64,000 bases of DNA from Deltaproteobacteria bacterium (GCA_029261795.1 JAJDAP010000127.1:28562-92561); one strand, 5' to 3'; positions 39,099-48,315 are shown, counted from the stretch's first letter. Notes: generated from the letters alone by a model not told the origin. Numbers and translations: made by a program.

Positions 39099-39832
39099 CT
39101 TCCGACAACCAGGCGATACAGGATCGCGACGCCGGAAACGAGCAGCATCAGGAGTACGACGCGCTCGAAGATCGGCCCCGAGATGCGCGCGAGCGTATGT
39201 TTGCCGAGCCAGTTTCCAGCCAATGCCCCGACCCCGACCAGCACTCCGGCAGCAGCATTTTCGGTCGTGAGCAGCCCCAGCGTTGCGAAGGCGGTTCCCT
39301 TGACGAGCTGCATCACGAGCGAGCTGACCGCCTTGGTGCCGATCATGGCCTCCTTCAGGATCCGCGCGCGCAGGTAGAAGGGGTTCATGGTCGGGCCCGA
39401 AGCACCGACGACGGCGGAGAGCATCGCGGTACCCAGCGATGCCGCGCTGAAGTGCCACAAACGAACCGCGGGCAGGAACTGGCGGCGCACGCCGAGCAGG
39501 CGCGAAATCGAGAACAACAGCAGGAAGCCGGCGACGAGCAGGCTCAGGGCCTCGGGCGGAATGCCGCGCAGCAGCAGGGCACCGGTCGCAGCGCCCACGA
39601 CGAGGCCGGGAAGATTCGCCAGGAAGACTGGCATGTCGACGTCGCGGCGGTAGAGCCAGGTGCGCTGCACGCTCGAGATCGCAGAGCCAACCGCAATGAC
39701 GACCGGAATGTCGTGTGGTTCGATCACGAGACGCGCGATCGGCAGGAAGAGGATCGCACCGCCACCGGCCCCGAGCGTGCTCACCCACCAGCAGGCGAAC
39801 CCGAGCGCGAGCAGGCTCGCTGCGATGATCAT
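39095..39832 (-). CDS. TauE/SafE sulfite exporter family membrane protein
   Basis: 245 residues, about seven to eight membrane segments. STLGAGGGAILFLPIARL is the first TauE repeat; SAVVGASGPTMNPFYL the second. These proteins export or import sulfonate, sulfite or sulfur compounds; substrate unknown. ATG at 39830-39832 has TAGCTT 7 nt upstream (39840-39845), a leaderless pattern. Divergent gene on the left is the universal stress protein, 10 bp away on the same strand. Confidence 0.85.
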   Translation of the reverse strand: MIIAASLLALGFACWWVSTLGAGGGAILFLPIARLVIEPHDIPVVIAVGSAISSVQRTWLYRRDVDMPVFLANLPGLVVGAATGALLLRGIPPEALSLLVAGFLLLFSISRLLGVRRQFLPAVRLWHFSAASLGTAMLSAVVGASGPTMNPFYLRARILKEAMIGTKAVSSLVMQLVKGTAFATLGLLTTENAAAGVLVGVGALAGNWLGKHTLARISGPIFERVVLLMLLVSGVAILYRLVVGS

Positions 39833-39842
39833 GCCGCCGAAG

Positions 39843-40289
39843 CTAACGCGACAGCTTTACCGTCAGCACCGGGCACGGAGACTTCTGCACCACGCGTTCG
39901 GCGATGGAGCCGAGCAGCATGTGCTTCAGCCCGGAGAGTCCGTGGGTCCCGATCACGATCAAGTCGGCCTTCTGCTCGACGGCCTCGTCCTCGATCACGG
40001 TTGCCGGGTAACCCTCTCGGACGAGGACCTTCACGGCGACGTCCATTTCGCGGATGCCCACCGCATACTTCTCGAGGTTGGCCTCAGCTTCGCCCTTCAC
40101 GCTGTCCCAGAAATCCTGTGGCAGGTAGGCGCCCTCGAGCTGCTGGAACTCGACGGGCAGGTGGTAGGCGTGGAGGAGCAGGACTTCTGAGTCGTGCTCC
40201 TTGGCCAGATGAGCCGCCCACTCGATGATGGGTTCCGCGTGATCGGAGAAATCGACTGGAACCAGGATTCGACGCACGTTGATAGGCAT
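39843..40289 (-). CDS. universal stress protein
   Basis: 148-residue UspA-domain protein. RRILVPVDFSDHAEPIIEWAA at the N-terminus, and the ATP-binding G-2x-G-9x-G(S/T) pattern near IVIGTHGLSGLKHMLLGSIAERVV. Typically induced by stress or stationary phase. Its stop lies 10 bp before the transporter ATG. Confidence 0.93.
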   Translation of the reverse strand: MPINVRRILVPVDFSDHAEPIIEWAAHLAKEHDSEVLLLHAYHLPVEFQQLEGAYLPQDFWDSVKGEAEANLEKYAVGIREMDVAVKVLVREGYPATVIEDEAVEQKADLIVIGTHGLSGLKHMLLGSIAERVVQKSPCPVLTVKLSR

Positions 40290-40366
40290 GGTCTAGATCG
40301 TGGACACCGCTGGCCCGAGAGTCAACAGGAGAACCGGGCCCCTCGAGTGCCGCGAGCGACCTGGGA

Positions 40367-41638
40367 TCAAGGGGCTTGGCAAACGGTCGGCTCCGCCGGG
40401 TCCGAGGCGCTCCCGATCCGGAAGCGCTGGCTGCCGAGGCCATCGACGGTGGCGGAAATGATGTCGCCGGCGGCCAGGTAGCCGCCGAGCTCGCCCGCTG
40501 CGTTTCGATCGCGGGTGTCGATCTCGAGCTGCTCGACCGGGCTTCGGAGACGCAGCGCTCCGCGCCAGGCGGCACTGAGCACGTTGCCCATGTCGAGCCC
40601 GACGCCGCCCGGTGTACCGGTCACGACGATGCTTCCGGCGGGCAATATCCAACGGCCGGCGCGCTTCACCGCGAGGGGGTAGCTGCGGAGGCCCTCGCCG
40701 CGGTCGATTTCCATGGCCGGTCGCTCGTTGCCCGCGAGCGCCCACTCGCCGACCGTGGCCAGGATGGCGGCGGGCGGGATGATCATCAGGCTCGTGTCGG
40801 CGCGCTGTCGTTCGACCGGGCCGTTCCCCTCGTCGATTGCCAGCCGAAGCCCGAGCGCGGTCTCGCCGCAGGCCTTCGCTGCACGGAAGAGTTCGCGCCC
40901 GGCGACGAGCCAGGGGCCCGCTGGTAGGAATCCCCGACGCGACTTGGCCTTCACGAAGCCCGATGAGGCTGGCAGGTCGAACAAGTCGAGTTTCTCGAGG
41001 ATGGGAGCGCGGTCGGAGAGATCGTTGGCGTTGAAGAACGCTACGCGATCGAGCAACTCGTCCTCGCTCGGCGGATGCTCGAGATCGATGTCCTCCAACA
41101 CGACGTATCCGATCTCGACTTCCCAATCGAGCAGCACGACATCGTCGGGCGGCTGCGCGGTTCGATAGGCGCCGGTGGGCGCCACCACCTTGGGGAAGAA
41201 GGAGGGATCGCCACCACCCGCCTCGTCCGCGTGTTCGGCGTAGTTGAGCCCGGCGCCGATGCCGACGAGCTCCTCCCGGTCGAATTGCGCCTGGGAGATC
41301 TCGATCGGTGAGCACAAGCGACTGGCCAGCTCGCCGGCCGCGATCGTCTCGATCACGGCATCTTCGGCCTCGAGGGCGGCTCGCGCACCGGCCAGCGCCG
41401 CACGGATTCCGGCGGCGTCCGCGGCGATGCCCGGCATCGCCACCAAGGCGGACGGTGCGCCGTCCTTGATCTGATGCACTGCGCCCCAGACGACACCCCC
41501 GTGCGTCGACGACACATAACGTGCGACCCGGGCCATCGGTTTCCCGGTGAGACACGCGTCGAGGCTTTCGTCGGCGAACGCGCCGGAAGGCGAGATCAGG
41601 AGAAGTGCGGACGCGAGCAGGAGATGCGCTCTAGTCAT
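40367..41638 (-). CDS. exported fumarylacetoacetate hydrolase family protein
   Basis: 423 residues. An N-terminal signal peptide (LLLASALLLISPSGAFA) is unusual for the FAH fold. Motifs: GLNYAEHADEAG, WEVEIGYVV, FNANDLSDRAP (metal), TGTPGGVG at the end and a C-terminal AGDIISATVDGLGSQ that is typical. The enzyme would hydrolyse C-C bonds or tautomerise acids outside the cytoplasm. Its ATG at 41638 lies inside the 3' end of the metallophosphatase gene (8-bp overlap), so the two are an operon. Confidence 0.8.
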   Translation of the reverse strand: MTRAHLLLASALLLISPSGAFADESLDACLTGKPMARVARYVSSTHGGVVWGAVHQIKDGAPSALVAMPGIAADAAGIRAALAGARAALEAEDAVIETIAAGELASRLCSPIEISQAQFDREELVGIGAGLNYAEHADEAGGGDPSFFPKVVAPTGAYRTAQPPDDVVLLDWEVEIGYVVLEDIDLEHPPSEDELLDRVAFFNANDLSDRAPILEKLDLFDLPASSGFVKAKSRRGFLPAGPWLVAGRELFRAAKACGETALGLRLAIDEGNGPVERQRADTSLMIIPPAAILATVGEWALAGNERPAMEIDRGEGLRSYPLAVKRAGRWILPAGSIVVTGTPGGVGLDMGNVLSAAWRGALRLRSPVEQLEIDTRDRNAAGELGGYLAAGDIISATVDGLGSQRFRIGSASDPAEPTVCQAP

Positions 41639-43073
41639 CGCGGCGGCGGCGGCGTGCCCACAGGAGGATCGGGATCAACAGCGCCAGACCCGGGCCGATG
41701 CCGCATGGCCTGGGCGCCGGCTGGCAGGCATTCCCGACGCCGTTGCCATCGGCGTCGGCCTGATCGGGATTGGCGACGTTCGGACAGTTGTCGAGGCTCG
41801 GCGGTCGCGCGTCCGGGAAGGCATACGGAAAGACCTGCTCCGGGAGGCCCACGTCCATGTCCAGCTGCGCGGGCGCCGCAGGCGTTCCGTCGTGTGTGCA
41901 ATCGTCGTCGGTATCGTCGATGCGGAAGGAGCGGACGCGGATTTCCTGTGCGCCGGGGTCGAACACGACCATGACGTTCCAGCCGCCGCCGTAGGATCCG
42001 TTGCAGGCGACACCGCTCGCGTCCGAACTGCCGAAGCCCTGGTAGTTGCGGAACGAGCCGTAGCTCGTGAGTCCAGCTCCGGTCTGGAGCGACGCGTCGG
42101 CTTCGCGGATCTGGACCGGCTGTCCCGTCTCGTCGAGGAGGGCGGTCCAATGGCCGTTGAAGGTCATCAATACCTGATCGTTCGGAACGCCGAGCTGCTT
42201 CCAGATGTCCTCGGTGCCCGTCATGCTGTCCGATTGATAGGCACTGCCCGAGGTCTCGTCGGGAACGAACTCGCCGGTCGGTCCGAGCAGGGTGTGATGG
42301 GTCAGGAAGGTCGGTACGCCCGGGTAATCGTCGATGACCGATTGGAGAAAGGCGAGATCGTCGCCCTCCGGTGCGGTTCCCGGCGGCGGGAAATCGAAGG
42401 CGAGTTCGACGCCCAGGAACAGCAGGCGTTGGCCGTTCGGTGCGCGGACCACGGCGGCGCGATGCCGGCCCGGCTGGGCAACCGGCGGACCGGGTGCGCC
42501 GCCCTGGTTGTTGCGCGAGAACGCGGCAATCGGATCGCCGCTGCCGATGAACCATTCGCCAGCGTTCCAAGCGCAGTCCGAGGGATCCGCACATTGATAG
42601 GGCGCCCAGCGCGATGTTCCGAAGAACTGGTTGTAGCCCTCGGTCACCGACTGGTACCGGTTCGGCGGCGCGTAATCGTGGTTGCCCGGCACCACGAGGT
42701 AGGGAACCGGTCCGGTCGCGCAATCGTCGAGTGGATCGAAGCCCGCGCTGGCGCGCTCCCATTGATCGAGGGTGCCATCGCCGTCTTCATCGAGGTCGCC
42801 GTTCTGTACGAGATCGCCGAGGTGCAGCACCATCGTGATCGGCATCTGCTTGCCGCTGCCGGGTTCGACGTAGTCGCGATTCGCGCAGGCCCAACGGCCG
42901 ATCAGATCGAGGTGGTCGGCGCCCCGCGGTTGGTTCGCGGCGAGCGTGTAGAATTGGGTGTCTGGAACGACCATGAACGCGAAACAGTCGTCGCAGGGAG
43001 CTGCACAAGCGCTCGCGGGTAGCCCCAGGCACACGAGCGTGGCCAGCAGCGCACGCGCACGCGATGAATGCAT
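41631..43073 (-). CDS. exported metallophosphatase with C-terminal anchor
   Basis: 480 residues. Signal (ALLATLVCLGLPASACA), calcineurin-like phosphatase motifs VVPDTQFY, LHLGDLVQNGDLD, PGNHDY and a late THHTLLG and FNGHW, then a thrombospondin type-3-like Ca segment DNCPNVANPDQADADGNGVGNAC, a Cys, a hydrophobic helix and ARRRRRDD. The C-end resembles MYXO-CTERM type sorting signals. Likely cell-surface phosphoesterase or nucleotidase. ATG at 43071-43073 chosen over an earlier in-frame start at 43106 inside the preceding gene. Confidence 0.85.
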   Translation of the reverse strand: MHSSRARALLATLVCLGLPASACAAPCDDCFAFMVVPDTQFYTLAANQPRGADHLDLIGRWACANRDYVEPGSGKQMPITMVLHLGDLVQNGDLDEDGDGTLDQWERASAGFDPLDDCATGPVPYLVVPGNHDYAPPNRYQSVTEGYNQFFGTSRWAPYQCADPSDCAWNAGEWFIGSGDPIAAFSRNNQGGAPGPPVAQPGRHRAAVVRAPNGQRLLFLGVELAFDFPPPGTAPEGDDLAFLQSVIDDYPGVPTFLTHHTLLGPTGEFVPDETSGSAYQSDSMTGTEDIWKQLGVPNDQVLMTFNGHWTALLDETGQPVQIREADASLQTGAGLTSYGSFRNYQGFGSSDASGVACNGSYGGGWNVMVVFDPGAQEIRVRSFRIDDTDDDCTHDGTPAAPAQLDMDVGLPEQVFPYAFPDARPPSLDNCPNVANPDQADADGNGVGNACQPAPRPCGIGPGLALLIPILLWARRRRRDD

Positions 43074-43080
43074 CGGATTT

Positions 43081-43719
43081 CTAGTAGCCGTCCTCGGACG
43101 GGTCATAGTCGACCTGGATCACGCGCGTCTTGCCCGAATAACGATTGCGTCCGAAGACGACCACGCCGACGCCCTTGTACTTGTAATCCAGGCGGCTGGT
43201 GTCGGAGCCGTAGTAGTACGGAATCCACGCCTTGCCGGTCTGATAGTTCTCCTGGCTCGTCGGCTGGCCAAGGATGCTCGCGACCTTGCCCTCGGACATG
43301 CCGAGTTCGATGCGCGCCAACGCCGATCCGGCCGGGGCCGGTCGGCCCGCTGGCTTCTCCGGTTGCGCCTCGGCCTTGGGCTGCGCTTTCGGCTCGGGAG
43401 GGGCGGCGGCCTGGGGCGCTGGCGTGGCCTCGATCGCGCGGACATATTTCGCCGAGACATAACCAGAGGTGCCTGCGTCGGTTTCGACGTAGAGCCAGCC
43501 GTTCTCGACGGCGCGCGGCGCGTTGACCAGGGAGCCCTGCTTCAGCGAAGCGATGACGGCGGCCGAGGTGCTGGGTTCCTGTCGCATGTTCAAGCTACCC
43601 GCGGTGACCTCGTAGGTCGGCACGGCCGAGGCCGCGCTTCCACCGCTTCCGCCCGAGGCGCAGGCGCCCAGGAGCAGGGCTGCGGCGGCGAGGGCGAGTA
43701 GGGGCGGGACCTGACGCAT
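43081..43719 (-). CDS. SH3-domain lipoprotein with SmpA/BamE-like tail
   Basis: 212 residues. Lipobox LGAC (18-20 region), then SH3b domain (TAGSLNMRQEPSTSAAVIASLKQGSLV), an Ala/Pro/Lys linker and a tail IELGMSEGKVASILGQPTSQENYQTGKAW like SmpA/BamE. SH3b domains bind cell wall; role unknown. ATG at 43717-43719 behind AGGAGAAGG. Its stop is 7 bp before the metallophosphatase start, so all three genes to 40367 probably share one transcript. Confidence 0.85.
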   Translation of the reverse strand: MRQVPPLLALAAAALLLGACASGGSGGSAASAVPTYEVTAGSLNMRQEPSTSAAVIASLKQGSLVNAPRAVENGWLYVETDAGTSGYVSAKYVRAIEATPAPQAAAPPEPKAQPKAEAQPEKPAGRPAPAGSALARIELGMSEGKVASILGQPTSQENYQTGKAWIPYYYGSDTSRLDYKYKGVGVVVFGRNRYSGKTRVIQVDYDPSEDGY

Positions 43720-43865
43720 GACCTTCTCCTCTGCAGAGCCCCGACGAAACAGGGGGGCGACTCCGGGACCATAGCTGGCGGCCGATCGCTAGACAGGCAG
43801 CCACCCTGGCCGAAGCGGCGCCCGCAAACCGACGTTGACCCCGGAATCGGAACGCTCTACAAATG

Positions 43866-43880
43866 TGTAACGTTGTTACA
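43866..43880 (+). promoter_or_regulatory. operator-like inverted repeat at TetR gene start
   Basis: TGTAAC-GTT-GTTACA, a perfect 6-base inverted repeat with a 3-nt centre, overlaps the apparent TTG start of the TetR gene. TetR-family autorepressor sites look like this. TACAAA sits 9 bases before and could be part of the -10. Confidence 0.6.
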
Positions 43881-44616
43881 ACTTGGTGATCGCAAAACCT
43901 CGGCCCCCTCGCTCCGCGAGATCCATTGCCAGGCGCGCCGGGATCGGATCCTCGAGGCCGCTCGCGCGTTGATCACGCAGCACGGCATGGCAAGACTCAC
44001 GATGCGCGCACTGGCCAGGGAAGCCGGCCTCAGCGTCACCACCCTCTACAACCTGTTCGGAGCGCGCGAGGAGATCGTCGCCGCCCTCGTCGACGACGCG
44101 ATCGATCACATGGACGAAGCGCTGGTACGAGAGGCGCCGCTCGATGATCCGATCGAACGCTGCCGGGCCGTGGTGACCGTGAGTATCCGCTCGATCCACG
44201 AGGACGAAGCGATGTTCCGACCGCTGATGTCGGCGAACTCCCGGGAACTCTCGCCAGCGCGCGGAAGGAGCCGCCACGTTTCGCGTCGGGCTGCCGGGAT
44301 GCAGGCGGTCGCGATCGAAGAAGCCATGTCGATGGGCCTGCTGAAACCCCTCGTCGATCCTCTCGCGTTGGGCCGCCAGATCTACCACGGCTGGGAACAC
44401 GCCTTCTTCCAGTGGCTCTCGGGGCGGCTCGACGTCGCCGGGTTCGAAGCCCGCGCGTTGTACGGTCTCTACATCGCGCTTCTCGGCATCGCGAACGAGA
44501 GCGTTCGCCCCGGAATCGAACTGGAGCTCGGGCGTCTCGAAGCGCTGCTCACTTCGACCTCGCCGAGCAAGACCGCAGCAACCAGTGCGCTGACACGAGG
44601 GGAGCGAGTTCGATGA
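43873..44616 (+). CDS. TetR-family transcriptional regulator
   Basis: 247 residues. Helix-turn-helix in the N-terminal region: RRDRILEAARALITQHGMARLTMRALAREAGLSVTTLYNLF, followed by a typical ligand domain without a known family. No ATG or GTG precedes the HTH in frame, so TTG at 43873 is the start; it falls in the centre of the inverted repeat 43866-43880. Stop overlaps the Rieske gene ATG (ATGA), so it probably controls that gene. Confidence 0.82.
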   Translation: MLQLGDRKTSAPSLREIHCQARRDRILEAARALITQHGMARLTMRALAREAGLSVTTLYNLFGAREEIVAALVDDAIDHMDEALVREAPLDDPIERCRAVVTVSIRSIHEDEAMFRPLMSANSRELSPARGRSRHVSRRAAGMQAVAIEEAMSMGLLKPLVDPLALGRQIYHGWEHAFFQWLSGRLDVAGFEARALYGLYIALLGIANESVRPGIELELGRLEALLTSTSPSKTAATSALTRGERVR

Positions 44617-45893
44617 AGAAGGACGAACAGATCCGGCTGTTGAAGCTCCTGATGCAACGGCTCGACGATGGGACGAATGTCGATGCGGGCGTGATGCTCA
44701 AGAATCCGGTCAGCGTCTACACCTGCCCGGAGATGGCGGGCCAGGAGCAGGACAGGTTCTTTCGCGGCTACCCCCAGCTGCTGGGTCTCTCGGGGGATCT
44801 TCCGGAGCCCGGTTCGTTTCTGACGACGAATGATTTCGGCGTTCCGGTTCTTGCGACGAGGGATGTGCAGGGTCGCTTCCACGCATTCTTGAACGTGTGC
44901 CGCCATCGCGGCGTCACCCTCGAGACGGAATCCACCGGAAAGCGCCGCCGCTTCGTCTGTCCCTTCCACGCCTGGACCTATTCCAACGAGGGAGCGCTCG
45001 TCGGTATCCCGAAGCAGGAACACTTCGGAAAGCTCGACAAGGCTTGCCACGGCCTGATTCCGCTTCCCGCCGAGGAACGCTACGGATTCCTGTTCGTGCA
45101 TCCAGATCCCCAGGGCGAACTGGATATCGATTATTTGTTAGGCGGCCTGGCACCCGAGTTCGAGAGTTGGAACTGGCAAGAGCTTCTCGACATCGGACGA
45201 GACAGCTACGACATGCCGCTCAACTGGAAGCTCAGCATGGACACCTTCGGCGAGACCTATCACTTCACCTCGCTTCACAAGGACACGCTGGCCCAGAATT
45301 TCTACGGCAACGTCCAGTGCTACGACACCTTCGGCCGCAACCACCGGATGATCCTGTGCATGAAGTCGATCGACGAGCTGCGCGGGACGCCCGAGGAGAG
45401 CTGGGGGATCAGCCAGGGCAGCTTCCCGGTCTACTACCTGTTCCCGAACGTGCAGCTCAATATCACCCCGTTCGGGATGGTGATGGTGCGCGCCTACCCG
45501 GACCCGACCGATCCCGGCCGATCGATCTCGCGGATCTCGTTCTACGCCCGCGCCGCAGGCCGATCATCCGACGACGAGCCGCATTCGCTGGATCAAGGGG
45601 GACGAACCCCGCGTGCCCGTCGAAGTCGCCGCGACCGGGCCGAAGGTGATCGCCCTTTCGGCACGCGCTTCCGATCGCGTGGTCTTCACCCTCGGCGCCC
45701 ACGTCGAGCGGCTCCGCTGGGGAATCGAAACGGCCCGTCAGGCGAACCCCGATGCTGCCGTCGGCGCCTACGTGAACATGGTCTGCCACCCGGATCGCGC
45801 CGTCGCCCGTCAACTCGTGCGCGGCGGCTTGACGACCTTTGCACGCTTCTCGGTGATGCACGGCGAGGCGCACGGCCCGCTTTCCGCGCTTGA
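44613..45893 (+). pseudogene. truncated Rieske non-heme iron oxygenase
   Basis: The open frame runs 426 codons, but only about the first 312 residues match a Rieske oxygenase alpha subunit. Rieske cluster ligands CRH (96-98) and CPFH (116-119) and two iron-ligand histidines (His217, His222 in DTFGETYHFTSLHKDT) are present. After RISFYARAAG the protein becomes a frame-shifted read of a luciferase-like gene, so the C-terminal iron-ligand Asp region and about 100 residues are lost. Coupled to the TetR gene. Natural deletion or assembly artefact; activity is unlikely. Confidence 0.75.
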
Positions 45894-46221
45894 GCGCGAG
45901 ACGCTCGCGGGCCTTCGCGACGCCTACGACATGACGCGCCACACCCGCAGCGATTCGCCTCAGGCCGGCGTGCTTCCCGATGAATTCGTGGATCGCTTTG
46001 CGATCGCCGGACCCCCATCCCTTTGCATCGAGCGGCTCCAGGAACTCGCCGAACTGGGAATCGGCAAGATCATCGTCTCGGGTGCCAGCGCCGGCGGCGA
46101 TCCGGTCGAAGCCCGCCGCGCAGCAGCGCTTCTCGACAACGAAGTGGTGCCCGGCTTCGCGCAGCCGGCTTCGCGCAGCCGGCTTCGCGCAGCCGGCTTC
46201 ACGAAGGCGTTCGCCTCGTAG
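45562..46221 (+). pseudogene. C-terminal remnant of luciferase-like (LLM) F420/FMN oxidoreductase
   Basis: About 215 residues in the +1 frame relative to the Rieske frame. SRIRWIKGDEPRVPVEVAATGPKVIALSARASDRVVFTLGA, IAGPPSLCIERLQELAELGI and GASAGGDPVEA match the C-terminal half of luciferase-like monooxygenases; the N-terminal half is missing. An ATG-type start is not near the junction; the CCC-rich segment has a GTG at 45619. The C-end is changed by a 14-bp repeat. Pairs of Rieske and LLM genes occur in steroid or aromatic catabolism clusters. Confidence 0.75.
46151..46200 (+). repeat. 14-bp tandem repeat at gene 3' end
   Basis: CCGGCTTCGCGCAG three times plus 8 bases. Since 14 is not a multiple of three, each copy is read in a different frame, giving PGFAQPASRSRLRAAGF and altering the C-terminus. 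Confidence 0.85.
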
Positions 46222-46236
46222 CCCGGGGGCGGGCAA

Positions 46237-46312
46237 TGGTGGAGCCGAGCGGGATCGAACCGCCAACCTCTGCGTTGCGAACGCAGCGCTCTCCCAATTG
46301 AGCTACGGCCCC
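46237..46312 (-). tRNA. tRNA-Ala(CGC)
   Basis: Reverse strand begins GGGGCCGTAGCTCAATTGGG, with stem CTGCG-TTCGCAA-CGCAG and anticodon CGC (Ala codon GCG), T-arm GGTTCGATCC and acceptor CGGCTCC then A and CCA encoded (46237-46239). Cloverleaf complete, length 76. Confidence 0.96.
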
Positions 46313-46350
46313 ACGAAGGCGCGGAGGTTACCCGGCCGACGCGGCGGAGG

Positions 46351-47142
46351 CTAGAGCGCGAGGCCCCAGGCGATGGCACCGCCCAGGACCAGGGCGCCGT
46401 CGACGAAGATCGCGCCGTAGCGCTCGCTCGGGCGGAACAGGGCCACGACCGGCAGGCTGACGACGGGCAACGCGAGCAGCGGGCGCGTCGCCGCTCCGCC
46501 GGACCAGGCTGCGGCGGCGGCCACGGCGAGCAACAACAGCGCCAGCCCGAGCACCCGGCGTCGGCCTAGCCGTGCCGCCAGGGCCTCGTGGTCCTGCAGG
46601 TTCGAGAGCGCCACATTGGCCTGCACGGTGGCACCGATCGCGAGGGCCACCGGAAACAACCCCGTCGCGCTGCCGATCGAGGCGGCGGGCATTCCCGCAC
46701 AAACGGCGGTCCAGGCTCCGGTCAGATAGGCGGGCTTGGCCCAGGCGAAGCGTTTGAGGCGCCGATGCGCGAGTCCGAGCACGGCGACGGCACCAGCCAC
46801 GGCGAGTACGCGCGGGCCGGCCACCCAGCCCGCAAGCAAAGCGAACGCCGCCGCCGCGAAGATCTGGAACATCAGCGCCGAACGAAAGCGCTCGATGAAT
46901 GCCGTGCGTTCGGGCGCGGTGGCCCGGTCGCGCTTCAGGTCGCGCAACCGGTCGATGCTGTAGACGACGAGCGTGCCCGTCACCGCAAGCGTGACCACCC
47001 ACGGATCGGGTCGTGCGCCGAGCGCCAGGAAGGCGGCTCCGGTGAGCGTGGCCGCCGCAGCCGCGACCCAGGCGCTACTCCAAGCGATGGCGTCGACGAG
47101 CGAACGGATGGCGGACTCCCGGTGAGCAACCGAGTATGGCAT
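46351..47142 (-). CDS. UbiA-family prenyltransferase
   Basis: 263 residues, about eight to nine membrane helices. YSIDRLRDLKRDR is the first Asp-rich motif (SID-RLRD-LKRD), and NLQDHEALAAR the second. Adds prenyl chains to an aromatic or other acceptor. The frame extends far upstream, but ATG at 47140-47142 is the first plausible start. Divergent from the nucleotidyltransferase gene. With the polyprenyl synthase at 30209 it could serve quinone synthesis. Confidence 0.85.
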   Translation of the reverse strand: MPYSVAHRESAIRSLVDAIAWSSAWVAAAAATLTGAAFLALGARPDPWVVTLAVTGTLVVYSIDRLRDLKRDRATAPERTAFIERFRSALMFQIFAAAAFALLAGWVAGPRVLAVAGAVAVLGLAHRRLKRFAWAKPAYLTGAWTAVCAGMPAASIGSATGLFPVALAIGATVQANVALSNLQDHEALAARLGRRRVLGLALLLLAVAAAAAWSGGAATRPLLALPVVSLPVVALFRPSERYGAIFVDGALVLGGAIAWGLAL

Positions 47143-47229
47143 GCGAGCCGAGCGCTGCCCGAGTCGGTTACCTTGGCGGGCCCCCCTGGAGCCGCCTTTC
47201 GAACCGGTCCGCGAGGTTCGCGAAACCCG

Positions 47230-48315
47230 ATGGTGCAATCTCAGCTTGCCCTGGAATCCGTTCCCGCCATCGTCGCCGCCGGCGACGGCAAGGCGTCGAA
47301 AGCGGTCTGCGGCGAGAGCAAGGTCTATCTCGAGGTTGCCGGCCAGCCGATGGTGGCGCGCGTGGTCGCGGCGCTTCAGCAGGTGCCCGAGGTTTCCGAG
47401 GTCTGGGTGGTCGGCAACGCCGAACGGCTCGAGGCGACACTGTCGGCTGAATCGCTGCAACGCAAGCTGACCAAACCGCTCGTCGTCGTCCCGCAGTATC
47501 GGAATCTGCTCGAGAACGCCTGGCAGACCTATCGTCGTATGCTGCCCGGGGCCGGTGTCGCAGGGCGCGATCCCGCCAACGACGCAGAGGCCGACCTGCG
47601 CGTTCTCTATCTCTCGGCCGATCTTCCGTTGTTGGTTCCGCAGGAGATCTCGGCCTTCATTCGCACGGCCGCCGAAGCGGATTGCGACTACGGTCTCGGC
47701 CTGTCGACCGAGGCTTCGATGACACCCTTCTACCCGCGGGCAGGCCGGCCCGGAATCCAGATGGCGTACTTCAACACCGCCGAGGATCGGCTGCGCCAGA
47801 ACAATCTCCACCTGGTGCGTCCGGCGAGGCTGGGCCGCCGGCAATCGGTCGAGGACATGTACGAGCACCGCTATCAGAAGCAGCTCGGTCAGGTGATCGG
47901 GCTGGCCTGGCGTATCCTCGTCAACAAAGGTGGCGGGCCGAGCATCGTGTTCTACTACGGCTTCATGCAACTCGCCTTGTTATGCGATCGCGTCGGACTG
48001 CGGAGCCTCGCCGACGTGATCCGTCGCGCAGTGCCGTTGGCGCGCATCGAGCGTGCCTGCTCGCGCCTGCTCGATGCGAACTTCCGGTTGATCGTCACGG
48101 GCATGGGCGGCTGCGCCATCGATATCGACAACGAGAACGATCTCGACGTGACCCGCGAACAGTTCGAAACCTGGCGGATGGAGCTCGAGAATCAGGCGGA
48201 GCGTCTCTACGGCCCGCCGCCACTCGCGGCCAAGGCCACCGATGTGGCGCTACAGGTCCTCGCGCCGGGCCCGCTGGCGGGTGCGGTCCCGCCGCCAGAG
48301 GAGAGTGTGTCATGA
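47230..48315 (+). CDS. NTP transferase-domain protein (MobA/GlmU-like)
   Basis: 361 residues. IVAAGDGKASKAV is a variant nucleotide-binding loop of MobA-like and GlmU-like NTP transferases, followed by VYLEVAGQPMVARVVAALQ and LYLSADLPLL (metal Asp). C-terminal half (VRPARLGRRQSVEDMYEHRYQKQLG) is not recognised. Substrate unknown. ATG at 47230; its TGA overlaps the next ATG. Confidence 0.75.
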   Translation: MVQSQLALESVPAIVAAGDGKASKAVCGESKVYLEVAGQPMVARVVAALQQVPEVSEVWVVGNAERLEATLSAESLQRKLTKPLVVVPQYRNLLENAWQTYRRMLPGAGVAGRDPANDAEADLRVLYLSADLPLLVPQEISAFIRTAAEADCDYGLGLSTEASMTPFYPRAGRPGIQMAYFNTAEDRLRQNNLHLVRPARLGRRQSVEDMYEHRYQKQLGQVIGLAWRILVNKGGGPSIVFYYGFMQLALLCDRVGLRSLADVIRRAVPLARIERACSRLLDANFRLIVTGMGGCAIDIDNENDLDVTREQFETWRMELENQAERLYGPPPLAAKATDVALQVLAPGPLAGAVPPPEESVS

